Below, piece by piece: positions 26,440 through 35,851 of a stretch of DNA of 64,000 nucleotides. The DNA is taken from NCBI RefSeq assembly GCF_001705435.1, contig NZ_MDEN01000064.1, positions 296,473 to 360,472 of the forward strand, written 5' to 3'. Source of the DNA: Pseudomonas graminis. Its GTDB lineage: Bacteria > Pseudomonadota > Gammaproteobacteria > Pseudomonadales > Pseudomonadaceae. Each line of letters begins with the position of its first letter. Position 1 is the first letter of the stretch. The position numbers were made by a program, and so were the translations under genes. The notes beneath the pieces are model-generated. The model did no database searches. It had not been told where the DNA came from and saw only the letters and a program-made list of their open reading frames with translations.

Positions 26440-26770
26440 GCTGTCTCGTCGTCAGTACTTGAGCCGGATGGATCGTTTCCAGCATGGACGTTCGGCGCGA
26501 ACTGTAGGACCTGAGGGGCCGGAGATCAACTAAAAATGTCGCGTTTCTGCCCGTTTTTGCCAGACGGGAATCCACGCGCGTTCAATCAACCCGTAGTAAC
26601 CGACCGATGTGACAGGGTGATGTTCACCTTTCCGAAAAAAACACGGTGCCTGGGTGCTCCCGACCGCTCGACGCCCCTCCCTGCCATCTGTCGTCCACTG
26701 TCATTTCTGACAGGTTTCAAACGACCGCAAATGCTCAACACTGGTGCCTCATGACGAGAGGATGCGCCCC
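26440..26770. other. speC leader/promoter region, no gene seen
   Basis: 331 bp between the speC leader hairpin and the divergent DUF3472-like gene. It contains GGTGA-TGT-TCACC near 26609-26621 and CCCGT/ACGGG arms near 26549-26570, either of which could form short stems or operators. A minus-strand frame of 66 codons (26575-26375) runs through the leader hairpin but has no visible ribosome site. Confidence 0.45.
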
Positions 26771-27979
26771 ATGAAAACACCGCCGATCAACCACCCGACT
26801 GAACGAGCCGATGTACCGACTTCCGGTCCGTCAATAACGTCCTGGTTCTCGGAAAATGAGGCCGAACTGCTATACGTAGAGCAGTACGTGCCCACAGCCG
26901 GGGACAACATCCATATTTACTGGTCAGGCTGTAATTTCTATTTTGGTGAGCGCGGGGGATACGCAGGCATCCAGCACCAAAACGATAACCTGGTGGGGGG
27001 CCAGATTTTTACTTACAACAATATCTGTTCGATCTGGGACCTCGCCTCCGATCCGGCTGAAGCCGAGGTCCGCCTGGATTATGGGATTGAAGGCCTGTAT
27101 TCAGGGCATTTCGGCGGCGAGGGGACTGGCCTGCACACCTCTCACCCGATGCCATGGCGCCTGGATCAGTGGTACGCCATCGTGATCAGACGTTGGTTCA
27201 TTCCTGGCGAATCGGTGACGCGCATGGGCATGTTCATGTACGCCTACGCCGATGCGAAATGGACGCACTATATGTCCGCTTCCGTTCCCGGCCCTGATAT
27301 TCCCATTTCAGGGGCTACCTGCACGGGCTTTCTGGAACGTTTCAATGGCGACGCGCTGGGCTACCACGGTTATTACGGCCAGCACTTCCGGATGAGCAGA
27401 GACGGTTCGTGGCAACAACCGTCTCATTACGTGGCAACTGCCGGAGGCGACCCTGACACCTGGAATGCCATGCTGGTGGGTGACGGCGATAACGTTGGCG
27501 ACGCCAACATCATGCTTATTGCCGGTGGCAGCTATGGCAATACCCACAGCACGATCCAGTTGGAGCCCAACCAGTTTGATCCTAAACCGAAACCGGCGAT
27601 GTTGACGGCAGCCATCTTATCCGTATCCGTCGTCCCGCAAGTGGGTACCGAAGCAGTGATCGTGGCCTGGAAGAATGACGAGTCGACGCCACCGCAGTTG
27701 AGCTACTCAATAGAAATCCGCTCTCTCCCGGGAGATGTGCTCGTGGCGTTCGATGCCGAAGCGCTTCCTCAAAAACGATCGTCCATTTTTAGCACGGCGG
27801 TGTTCGCTGCCGGAGATTACGAGGTGACACTCACTGTCACCGACATCTTCAACCAGAGCTCTCTTCCGGCCGAAACCACATTCCGGGTCTCAGCACCGGT
27901 GAGGCGTTCCCGCAGCCTGTGGCGCAGAGTGCAAGCATGGGTGCGCAAATGTGCGCGTCGTTTTATGAACACGCGGTAG
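26771..27979 (+). CDS. DUF3472-like protein with Ig/PKD-like C-terminal domain and basic tail
   Basis: 402-aa protein. The ATG at 26771 has GAGAGGA (26755-26761) at suitable spacing; an in-frame GTG at 26744 does not. Residues about 25-260 resemble DUF3472 (FGERGGYAGIQHQNDNLVGGQIFTYNNICSIWDLAS, GEGTGLHTSHPMPW, YAIVIRRW). Residues about 285-375 form a beta-rich domain with PKD/fibronectin-like features (ILSVSVVPQVGTEAVIVAWKND, GDYEVTLTVTDIFNQSSLPAETTFRVS). The last 25 residues are strikingly basic with Trp and Arg (PVRRSRSLWRRVQAWVRK ...). No Sec signal is evident. DUF3472 is thought to bind carbohydrate or cell-surface material, but function is not established. It borders the hcp cassette; a secretion role is inference. 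Confidence 0.7.
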   Translation: MKTPPINHPTERADVPTSGPSITSWFSENEAELLYVEQYVPTAGDNIHIYWSGCNFYFGERGGYAGIQHQNDNLVGGQIFTYNNICSIWDLASDPAEAEVRLDYGIEGLYSGHFGGEGTGLHTSHPMPWRLDQWYAIVIRRWFIPGESVTRMGMFMYAYADAKWTHYMSASVPGPDIPISGATCTGFLERFNGDALGYHGYYGQHFRMSRDGSWQQPSHYVATAGGDPDTWNAMLVGDGDNVGDANIMLIAGGSYGNTHSTIQLEPNQFDPKPKPAMLTAAILSVSVVPQVGTEAVIVAWKNDESTPPQLSYSIEIRSLPGDVLVAFDAEALPQKRSSIFSTAVFAAGDYEVTLTVTDIFNQSSLPAETTFRVSAPVRRSRSLWRRVQAWVRKCARRFMNTR

Positions 27980-28350
27980 TCCGCTGCATGACAGGACGTT
28001 GCCACCCGCAGCGCCCTGTCAGGGATTCGCCACGAAAGCCACGTGTCCGTCAGACGTCGGCTACCTGATCATCAGAAAGGCCTTACCCGGCGCTCATCCT
28101 TCACTCCAGACCAGCGACAACCACCGCCATTACGATTGGGATCTCTCGGTCTTGCTACGAACACGACGTGACGCGCCAACTTGAGCTCTGACTCATGAAT
28201 GATTTCTACCCGCGCTATATCAATCACGTCCCTTGGCAGTGCGTCCGTAATTTGTAGCGCGACCGATATCGTCGACTGCATTCAGTCTGTAGTCGCCGAT
28301 GTGATTTAAAGACTCCTTATCTATCGGAACTAAAACTCAAGAAATTGACG
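27980..28350. other. Gap before hcp, no gene seen
   Basis: 371 bp between the DUF3472-like gene and hcp. TGACAGG (27989-27995) and CCTGTCA (28015-28021) could form a stem right after the stop codon, but there is no T run. From about 28200 the sequence becomes visibly AT-richer and stays so to about 30280. No convincing promoter or ORF was found, and the ribosome site of hcp is weak. Confidence 0.45.
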
Positions 28351-28851
28351 ATGTCACTAGAAGCCTATTTGCAGATCGAAGGTGTCCCCGGTGAAACCCT
28401 GTCAGAGGGCTACGAAAACTGGATCGAACTTCAAGACTTCGATCTCTCTGCCAGCCAAACAGCCTCCGCCACGTCTACCTCATCTGGCGGCGCTACTTCA
28501 GGCCGGGCTTATATGAGCGATATGCTTGTCCGAAAAGCGGTTGACAACGCAACCCCTAAACTTCATGAAGCGTGCTGTAGCGGAAAGCACTTTAAACAGG
28601 TATCGGTGCATCTATTTCGTGCAGGAGACCCAAAGGTCAAATACCTCGAAATAAAACTAGAAGAGGTCATCATCAGTTCATTCACAATACTAGGCAACGG
28701 TGATCACGAAAGTAGCTTTCCGAGCGAACTCGTCGCACTAAACTATAGAAGAATTCAGCTTATTTATGCAAAGCAAAGTCGACAGACAGGACAGGGCGCG
28801 GGGCAGATAGCCGGCGGCTGGGATGCCATCAGCAACAAGATATTTTCGTAA
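28351..28851 (+). CDS. hcp: Type VI secretion Hcp-family protein
   Basis: 166-aa Hcp-type tube protein of the T6SS. The ATG at 28351 gives MSLEAYLQIEGVPGETLSEGYENWIELQDFDLS, the hallmark opening of Hcp. Conserved central features follow: SGRAYMSDMLVRKAVDNATPKLHEACCSGKHF, VSVHLFRAG, YLEIKLEEVIISSFTILG and an ALNYRRIQLIYAKQ strand. Hcp hexamers stack to form the inner tube and can carry small effectors in their lumen. No other T6SS structural genes are in the window, so this is an orphan hcp, typically serving as a carrier for the toxin encoded next. The coding sequence is AT-richer than its neighbours, suggesting transfer. Confidence 0.93.
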   Translation: MSLEAYLQIEGVPGETLSEGYENWIELQDFDLSASQTASATSTSSGGATSGRAYMSDMLVRKAVDNATPKLHEACCSGKHFKQVSVHLFRAGDPKVKYLEIKLEEVIISSFTILGNGDHESSFPSELVALNYRRIQLIYAKQSRQTGQGAGQIAGGWDAISNKIFS

Positions 28852-28880
28852 TTCGCAAGCAAACTTGCAGGAGCAAAAAA

Positions 28881-29276
28881 ATGAATTACGAAATGCCCGC
28901 TATAATTCCTCCGGGTGTTAATGTGGACGTCCATATGAAGATCGCGAATGAGCAATGGAACCGAGATCCTGCCACCGGGGCATTCATGAGTTGGTTTTAC
29001 TACAAGGTTCGTAACCGCAGTCCATGGGATTACAAGCAGCAAAATCCTGCTTGGGAAGACTTCGGAAACTTTCACTATGGTGCCGTGGGTACGGCTGGGC
29101 AGCTGAGTGAGCAGCTTTTATTAAGAGCGGCTGGGTATGCCCAAAAACAAGCCAAAATACAAAAGATTGATCATAATTGGGGTTATTGGTTCTGGCTTCC
29201 TCCATACGGGGATGACCCTAAAGACCAGAAGTGGATAAAAATGGGGATCTTGTATGCAAAATCCAAAGGATACTAA
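28881..29276 (+). CDS. Putative Hcp-delivered toxin, polymorphic toxin type 44-like
   Basis: 131-aa protein resembling the polymorphic toxin type 44 (Ntox44) domain: IANEQW ... FMSWFYYKVRNRSPWDYKQQ, FGNFHYGAVGTAGQLSEQLLLRAAGYAQ and WFWLPPYGDDPKDQKWIKMGI. The whole protein is the toxin domain, with no signal peptide, and small enough to be Hcp cargo. GGAG precedes the ATG by a short A-rich spacer. It starts 29 bp after hcp, and the next gene begins inside its last 23 bases, the usual toxin-immunity overlap. The biochemical activity of this domain is not known to me. The conserved His in NFHYG and Asp in YGDDP are candidate catalytic residues (inference). Confidence 0.75.
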   Translation: MNYEMPAIIPPGVNVDVHMKIANEQWNRDPATGAFMSWFYYKVRNRSPWDYKQQNPAWEDFGNFHYGAVGTAGQLSEQLLLRAAGYAQKQAKIQKIDHNWGYWFWLPPYGDDPKDQKWIKMGILYAKSKGY

Positions 29277-29715
29277 ATTAAGACTCACCTACAAACATGC
29301 ATTCTGGTTGCTTGTTGCAGTTTTGATTTTCAATGCATCGTTCGGCGACTTTTTTGAATTCGGAAGCGACGCAGATGAAGTAGTTTTGAAACGGCAGCTC
29401 CCTCAGGGCGACTGGCTATACATCAGCCGCTACGGCGCGATGGCGACTGATCGGGACACTTTGCGATTTTTTATCAGCAGACCGCTTGAGGGCGATGATT
29501 CAGAAGTGCTGAAACAGCTCAATAACGCGAGCGAATTCATGATCACGGACAGCGCCGTGGATAATGTCCACATTCAAGACACGCCCAATGGCGTAGCGAT
29601 AGAAGTCAAAGGGGCCGTCTATCGCTATTTCAGTAAAGAGTACGTCACTGAAGGCAATCAGTTAAGAAGCTACCGGATCACATTGACACAATCAGACGAC
29701 AGCTCCAGAAACTGA
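29254..29715 (+). CDS. Putative immunity protein to the Hcp-associated toxin
   Basis: 153-aa protein whose start (ATG 29254, with GGGGA about 6 nt upstream) lies inside the end of the toxin gene. An N-terminal hydrophobic helix (HAFWLLVAVLIFNASFGDFF, residues about 15-34) is followed by a soluble beta-rich domain (LPQGDWLYISRYGAMATDRDTLRFFISRP; GVAIEVKGAVYRYFSKEYVTEG). The layout suggests a membrane anchor with the domain on the periplasmic side, which would fit a toxin acting in the periplasm. I know of no named family; the immunity role is inferred from overlap and position. Confidence 0.6.
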   Translation: MQNPKDTKLRLTYKHAFWLLVAVLIFNASFGDFFEFGSDADEVVLKRQLPQGDWLYISRYGAMATDRDTLRFFISRPLEGDDSEVLKQLNNASEFMITDSAVDNVHIQDTPNGVAIEVKGAVYRYFSKEYVTEGNQLRSYRITLTQSDDSSRN

Positions 29716-29879
29716 ACTCCGAACCGAAATGCTCATTAGTCCAAATCTACTGAACCCATGAGATGACGGCGGCATGGATTTAACTCGCACGGGGAAGTAA
29801 TTAGTTTGCTCTACGCAATGACCAGCTCAAGATCCCAGTCTGGATCAACTGACCGAATAGGCTTGTAGGAATTCTAAAA

Positions 29880-30211
29880 ATGAAAAGCCTTAAACTGAGA
29901 CCCGCACTCTTGCTTACGACGGCCCTGATCGTGAGTTCAGTGGCGATCCTCAACATCGGCTACTACGACACACATTGGGCGGAAGAAAACATCACCGTGT
30001 TCTTTATTAAAAAAGAACCCACCCTACAAATGAAATTCGAGAACATGTTCTCGACCGATAGCGATTTCGATCCGGTGCATGAGCTAAGCGATAACGATCG
30101 CCATGACTTGATCGATACTGCCGATACCCTCTAGGGTATATCACGCGAATAGAAAACGAAGCGGACAGAGATGGATGCCTCAAGGCATATATAGATTCAT
30201 TCAAAAAGTAG
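29880..30211 (+). pseudogene. Frameshifted small membrane/secreted protein downstream of the toxin-immunity pair
   Basis: A gene starting at 29880 with GTAGGA upstream encodes an N-terminal hydrophobic helix (LRPALLLTTALIVSSVAILNIGYY) and a short acidic region, then stops at 30132-30134 after 84 codons. Immediately there, the -1 frame carries a plausible continuation (GYITRIENEADRDGCLKAYI, then DSFKK) ending at the TAG 30209-30211. A one-base deletion between about 30107 and 30134 would explain the break, giving an intact ancestor of roughly 110 aa. It may be a decayed second immunity or accessory gene. Programmed frameshifting or a sequencing error cannot be excluded, and the 84-aa product may still be made. 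Confidence 0.5.
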
Positions 30212-30275
30212 TTGTCGGCATCAGGTTAGAATTTTCGAAACGCGGTTTCTACACTGCCGCGAACCTCACCGCCTA

Positions 30276-30321
30276 TAAAAATCCGCTTCTACAGATGACG
30301 TGCATTGCATCTGCAGAAGCG
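30276..30321 (-). terminator. Rho-independent terminator of the opuC operon
   Basis: On the minus strand CGCTTCT (30321-30315) and CAGATG (30313-30308) pair with CATCTG (30297-30292) and AGAAGCG (30290-30284), with one internal mismatch, followed by GATTTTTA. It lies about 50 bp beyond the stop of the ATPase gene. Confidence 0.85.
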
Positions 30322-30373
30322 AACCACCTGCGTTAAGCCAGCCCGGGCACGAAAAGCACCCAGGCCATTCGAC

Positions 30374-31558
30374 TCAACTCAACGCAGCCTGCTCCGCCAA
30401 CTCGGCCGGCGAAACGATGCTGGTCTTCATCCCGCGGGACTGGCCGGAACTCAGATAGGCCGCAATCGACTCCTGCGTCACTTCACCCAGGAACACGTTT
30501 TCGGCATCCAGCACCGGCAGCCACGAGCGATTGAACTCGTACATGCGCGACAGCAGGATGCGCAGGTGTTCGTCGTAGGCAGCGGTGGCGTTGAACGGGC
30601 GCAGGTATTGCTCGCACGTGCCGGCCTGGCGGTGCAGGTCGCGGCGGCGGACGTAACCCATGGCCTTGTTTTCGGCATCGGTGACGACCACGTAGCGGCG
30701 GTCGTTTTCGTCCATGATTTCCAGCGCATCGGCGACCGGGGTTTCCGGGCTCACGGACGGCGCGTTGTCCGCCGCGTCCTCGGCCTTGACCAACAGCAGG
30801 CGCTTGAGCGTGCTGTCCTGGCCGACGAAGTTGCTGACGAAATCATCCGCCGGGTGCGCCAGCAGCGTGTCCGGATGGTCGATCTGCAGCAGCTTGCCGG
30901 CGCGGAAGATAGCGATCTTGTCGCCCAGCTTGATGGCTTCGTCGATGTCGTGGCTGACCATGATCACGGTCTTGTTCAGCGCGCGCTGCATCTCGAAAAA
31001 CTCGTTCTGGATCATCTCGCGGTTGATCGGGTCGACCGCACCGAACGGCTCGTCCATCAGCAGCAGCGGCGCGTCTGCAGCCAGCGCACGAATCACACCG
31101 ATCCGCTGTTGCTGACCACCCGACAACTCGCGGGGGTAGCGATGCAGGTACTGCTTGGGTTCCAGCTTGATCATGCTCATCAGTTCGCGGGCGCGGTCGT
31201 GGCATTTCTGCTTGTCCCAACCCAGGAGCTTGGGCACGACCACGATGTTTTCTTCGATGGTCATGTTGGGGAACAGGCCGATCTGCTGAATCACGTAGCC
31301 GATGTTGCGGCGCAGGGTGACTTCGTCCAGACCGGTGGTGTCCTCGCCATTGATCAGCACCTTGCCGGAGGTCGGCATGATCAGCCGGTTGATCATTTTC
31401 AGCGTCGTACTTTTGCCGCAACCCGACGGACCCAGGAACACGCAGATCTCGCCTTCATTGACGGTCAGGCTCACTGAATCGACGGCCTTCACTTCCTTGC
31501 CGTTGCTCTGGAAAGTCTTGGTGAGGTTCTGCAGCTCAATCATTTGTTTGGCGATCAT
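30374..31558 (-). CDS. opuCA: Osmoprotectant (glycine betaine/carnitine/choline) ABC ATPase with CBS domains, OpuCA-like
   Basis: 394-aa ATPase. The ATG at 31558 overlaps the preceding permease stop as ATGA and has AAAGGA 8 nt upstream; ATG 31543 is an alternative. Motifs: Walker A GPSGCGKST, Q-loop QIGLFPNMTIEEN, signature LSGGQQQRIGV, Walker B LLLMDEPFGAVDP, switch His MVSHDIDEAI. The C-terminal 130 residues form a CBS pair (PVADALEIMDENDRRYVVVTD; ILLSRMYEFNRSWLPVLDAENVFLG), the ionic-strength sensor of OpuA/OpuC transporters. It is last in a four-gene operon ordered permease, binding protein, permease, ATPase. Confidence 0.88.
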   Translation of the reverse strand: MIAKQMIELQNLTKTFQSNGKEVKAVDSVSLTVNEGEICVFLGPSGCGKSTTLKMINRLIMPTSGKVLINGEDTTGLDEVTLRRNIGYVIQQIGLFPNMTIEENIVVVPKLLGWDKQKCHDRARELMSMIKLEPKQYLHRYPRELSGGQQQRIGVIRALAADAPLLLMDEPFGAVDPINREMIQNEFFEMQRALNKTVIMVSHDIDEAIKLGDKIAIFRAGKLLQIDHPDTLLAHPADDFVSNFVGQDSTLKRLLLVKAEDAADNAPSVSPETPVADALEIMDENDRRYVVVTDAENKAMGYVRRRDLHRQAGTCEQYLRPFNATAAYDEHLRILLSRMYEFNRSWLPVLDAENVFLGEVTQESIAAYLSSGQSRGMKTSIVSPAELAEQAALS

Positions 31559-32208
31559 TTCAGGAGTCCTTTTGGAGTCAGCGAGCGTTGCAGCCATTGC
31601 AGAAGCAGGTCGGCGAAGATGGCCAGAATGCTGACCAGCACGGCGCCGACGATCAGCATCGACATATCGCTGCGGCTGATAGAAGCAAGAATAAGTACAC
31701 CCAGGCCGCCGGCGCCGATGGTGGCGGCGATGGTCATGACACCGATGTTCATGACCACGGCGGTGCGTACGCCAGCGAGAATCACCGGCACGGCGATCGG
31801 CAGTTCGACCATGCGCAGGCGCTGGCCGAAAGTCATGCCGATGCCCTTGGCGGCTTCACGAATGCCGGGCTCGACGCCGGTCAGCGCCAGGTAGGTGTTG
31901 CGCATGATCGGAAGCAGCGAGTAGAGAAACACGGCGGTAATCGCCGGCATCGGGCCAAGGCCCTGACCGAACTTCGAATAGAACGGCAAGAGCAAACCGA
32001 ACAGGGCAATCGACGGGATGGTCAGCAGCACGGTGGCGCTGGCCTGCAACGGTCCGGCGAGGGTCGGGAAGCGCGTCATCAACACGCCCAGCGGCACACC
32101 GACGACGATCGCCAGCGTCACCGCGATGCCGACGAGGGTGATGTGTTGCAGGGTCAGGTGCATGACCTGATTCCAGTCCAGATGGGAGAAAGCGCTGAGG
32201 AAACTCAT
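31555..32208 (-). CDS. opuCB: Osmoprotectant ABC transporter permease, OpuCB-like
   Basis: 217-aa membrane permease with about six hydrophobic helices (LQHITLVGIAVTLAIVVGVPLGVLMTRFP at the N-terminus) and the EAA loop GIREAAKGIGMTFGQRLRMVELPIAVPVILAGVRTAVVMNIG. The start ATG overlaps the binding-protein stop (ATGA) with GGAGGAG upstream; its own stop overlaps the ATPase start. Translational coupling and length match the OpuCB/OsmW permeases. Confidence 0.88.
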   Translation of the reverse strand: MSFLSAFSHLDWNQVMHLTLQHITLVGIAVTLAIVVGVPLGVLMTRFPTLAGPLQASATVLLTIPSIALFGLLLPFYSKFGQGLGPMPAITAVFLYSLLPIMRNTYLALTGVEPGIREAAKGIGMTFGQRLRMVELPIAVPVILAGVRTAVVMNIGVMTIAATIGAGGLGVLILASISRSDMSMLIVGAVLVSILAIFADLLLQWLQRSLTPKGLLK

Positions 32209-33173
32209 GGTTTCTCCTCCTGTTTTGCCGCCGGCGCCGGATGGACTGGCACGCTGTCGGCGGAAGGATTGATCGGATGCTCGCGCAGGAATTCAGCCGC
32301 CACCACGGTAGGACTTTCATGGTCGACGTCGATGCGCGCATTCAGCGTGCGCATGGTCTGGTTATCCAGCAGCGCGGCGAGCGGCTTGAGCAAATCGGCC
32401 AGCTGCGGGTGCTTGTCCAGGTACTCTTTGCGGATGACCGGCGCCGCGGTGTAGTCCGGGAAGTAGTGCTTGTCGTCCGCCAGCACCTTGAGCTTGAACG
32501 CATTCAGACGGCCGTCGGTGGTGTAGACGAGGCCCGCAAAAACCTGCCCGTTGCGCAGCGCGGTGTAGACCAGGCCGGCGTCCATCTGACGGGTGTTTTC
32601 ACGGCCCAGGTTCATGCCGTAATGCTTGACCATGCCCACCAGACCGTCGGAACGGTTGGCGAACTCGGTGTCCAGCGCAACGATGTGGCCTTTATCGGCC
32701 TCAGCCTTGAGCACCGTGGTCAGGTCGGACATGTTGTTGACCTGCGGATACTGCTGCGCAATTTTGTCCGGCAGCGCCAGCGCGTAGGTGTTGTTGAACT
32801 TGGAGGGGGACAGCCAGACCAGCCCCTTCTTGGCGTCCAGCTCCTTGACGCGCTGATAGGTCTGCTCGCTGTCGAGCTTCTCATCAACATGGTTGTAGGC
32901 AACCAGCGACACGCCGGTGTACTCCCACAGCAGATCCAGCTGGCCGCTTTCCTGGGCACTGCGCGCCAGGTTACTGCCAAGGCCGCCGGTGATCTGAACC
33001 TGATAGCCCTTGTCGCGCAGGTACTGCGCGGTCAGTTCGGCCAACATGGTCTGCTCGGTGAACACCCGCGCGCCGATGCGAAGCACGGGCATTTCGGCCG
33101 GTGCATCCGCGGCCTGGACGAAACCGGACAGCAACATCCCGACGCCCATGATTAATGTGCATAACTTCTTCAT
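32205..33173 (-). CDS. opuCC: Osmoprotectant ABC transporter substrate-binding protein, OpuCC/OsmF-like
   Basis: 322-aa periplasmic binding protein with a signal peptide (KKLCTLIMGVGMLLSGFVQA, then AD). Family features are LRIGARVFTEQTMLAELTAQYLRDKGYQVQ, QLDLLWEYTGVSLVAY, TDGRLNAFKLKVLADDKHYFPDYTAAPVIRKE and the C-terminal ARIDVDHESPTVVAAEFLRE. These are OpuAC-type II (ProX/OsmF) signatures for betaine, choline or carnitine; the exact ligand cannot be read from sequence. The unusually long Pro/Lys-rich C-terminus (PVHPAPAAKQEEKP) extends past the fold. Confidence 0.88.
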   Translation of the reverse strand: MKKLCTLIMGVGMLLSGFVQAADAPAEMPVLRIGARVFTEQTMLAELTAQYLRDKGYQVQITGGLGSNLARSAQESGQLDLLWEYTGVSLVAYNHVDEKLDSEQTYQRVKELDAKKGLVWLSPSKFNNTYALALPDKIAQQYPQVNNMSDLTTVLKAEADKGHIVALDTEFANRSDGLVGMVKHYGMNLGRENTRQMDAGLVYTALRNGQVFAGLVYTTDGRLNAFKLKVLADDKHYFPDYTAAPVIRKEYLDKHPQLADLLKPLAALLDNQTMRTLNARIDVDHESPTVVAAEFLREHPINPSADSVPVHPAPAAKQEEKP

Positions 33174-33201
33174 ACCAATTCCTTTCTCAGCGGGGCTCGA
33201 C

Positions 33202-33915
33202 TTATCGAGCCAGGCCGCGTTCCAGCCAGAGACGGCTTGCCAGGGTCACGGCGCCATCGAGCAACAATGCGAGCAACGCGGTACACGCGGCGCCCAGCAC
33301 CAGTTGTGGCTGATTGTTCAGGGCGATGCCGGGGAAAATGAGGCTGCCCAGGCTGTTCGCGCCAATGAGGAACGCCAGTGGCGCCGTCCCGACGTTGATC
33401 GCCAGGGCCACGCGCACACCGCCGATGATGATCGGCACGGCATTGGGCAACTCGACACGCCACAGCACCTGGCGCGGTGTCATGCCGATGCCGCGGGCGG
33501 CTTCTTTGAGAGAACCCTGAACGTTTTTCAGGCCTTCGTAGGTGTTGCGCACGATGGGCAACAACGAAGCGAGGAACAAAGCGAAGATCGCCGGACCGCT
33601 GCCGATGCCCAGAATACCCAGAGCGATGGCCAGTACGGCGAGAGGAGGAACGGTGTTACCGATGTTGAAGATCTGCATGAAGCGTTCGGCGCGGCCAACC
33701 ATGTTCGGTCGGCTAAGGACAATGCCGGTCGGGATCCCGACCACCAGTGCCGCCAGCATCGAAGCCAGCACAAGCACCACATGGGCTTGCAGATAAAACA
33801 GCAGATCATCCTGATATTGCCTGATGGTACTGATGCCGATCCATTGGACCAGCAGGGCCAGGAGTGCGATGACAATCACACCTCCCAACAGCCCCTTGCC
33901 ATAGCGATTTGCCAC
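33202..33915 (-). CDS. opuCD: Osmoprotectant ABC transporter permease, OpuCD-like
   Basis: 237-aa permease and first gene of the operon. The GTG at 33915 has AAGGAG 7 nt upstream. Helices include LLGGVIVIALLALLVQWIGI and VVLVLASMLAALVVGIPTGIVLSRP; the EAA loop is GSLKEAARGIGMTPRQVLWRVELPNAVPIIIGGVRVALAINVG. It is paralogous to the second permease. As I recall, opuC lies near prfC in P. aeruginosa as well (PA3888-PA3891 and PA3903). A 14-bp palindrome upstream may be its operator. Confidence 0.87.
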   Translation of the reverse strand: MANRYGKGLLGGVIVIALLALLVQWIGISTIRQYQDDLLFYLQAHVVLVLASMLAALVVGIPTGIVLSRPNMVGRAERFMQIFNIGNTVPPLAVLAIALGILGIGSGPAIFALFLASLLPIVRNTYEGLKNVQGSLKEAARGIGMTPRQVLWRVELPNAVPIIIGGVRVALAINVGTAPLAFLIGANSLGSLIFPGIALNNQPQLVLGAACTALLALLLDGAVTLASRLWLERGLAR

Positions 33916-34249
33916 GGGCGGACTCCTTATTTCAGTCGGCGAACGTCTGGCGTGGAACTGGCCTCTTCAGGCAGCACGCGAACGTTCGCGAAGAGCAGCG
34001 GGTGGGTCGCCGGAAAGGTTGATACCTCGGCGAAAACACAAGCCATGAGCGCAGCTTCGTCAAGCTAACTTGCTGATTTTGCAACCCTTGGCGTGTAGCG
34101 ATACCAGGGAATGGACGTCTCCTTAACCGCAAAGGTTCCCACGTGCGATGGTATCTGGCCACCCTTTATTGACTGAACGGTTCGGTTATTGCTCCGGTTT
34201 GGGCTATAATCGCCGCCCTTTTTTTGAATCACCTCTCGGGCGATTTCCC
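33916..34249. other. Divergent control region between opuC and prfC
   Basis: 334 bp without a gene. It holds a perfect palindrome CGCGAACGTTCGCG (33977-33990), about 62 bp upstream of the first opuC gene and a candidate operator for osmotic or ligand control. Near prfC there is a consensus -10 TATAAT (34205-34210) with a poor -35 about 17 bp upstream. Confidence 0.55.
34205..34210 (+). promoter_or_regulatory. -10 element of the prfC promoter
   Basis: TATAAT lies 39 bp upstream of the prfC ATG. The matching -35 region (about 34181-34187, TTCGGTT) is weak, and TTGACT (34169-34174) is too distant. Confidence 0.5.
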
Positions 34250-35833
<1,584 letters not shown>

Positions 35834-35851
35834 GCACGCCTGACCCGGTGT

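Noticed and set aside
26375..26575. 66-codon minus-strand leader frame upstream of speC as a gene
   Set aside because: GTG start without ribosome site and it runs through the terminator-like hairpin; kept only as part of the leader finding.
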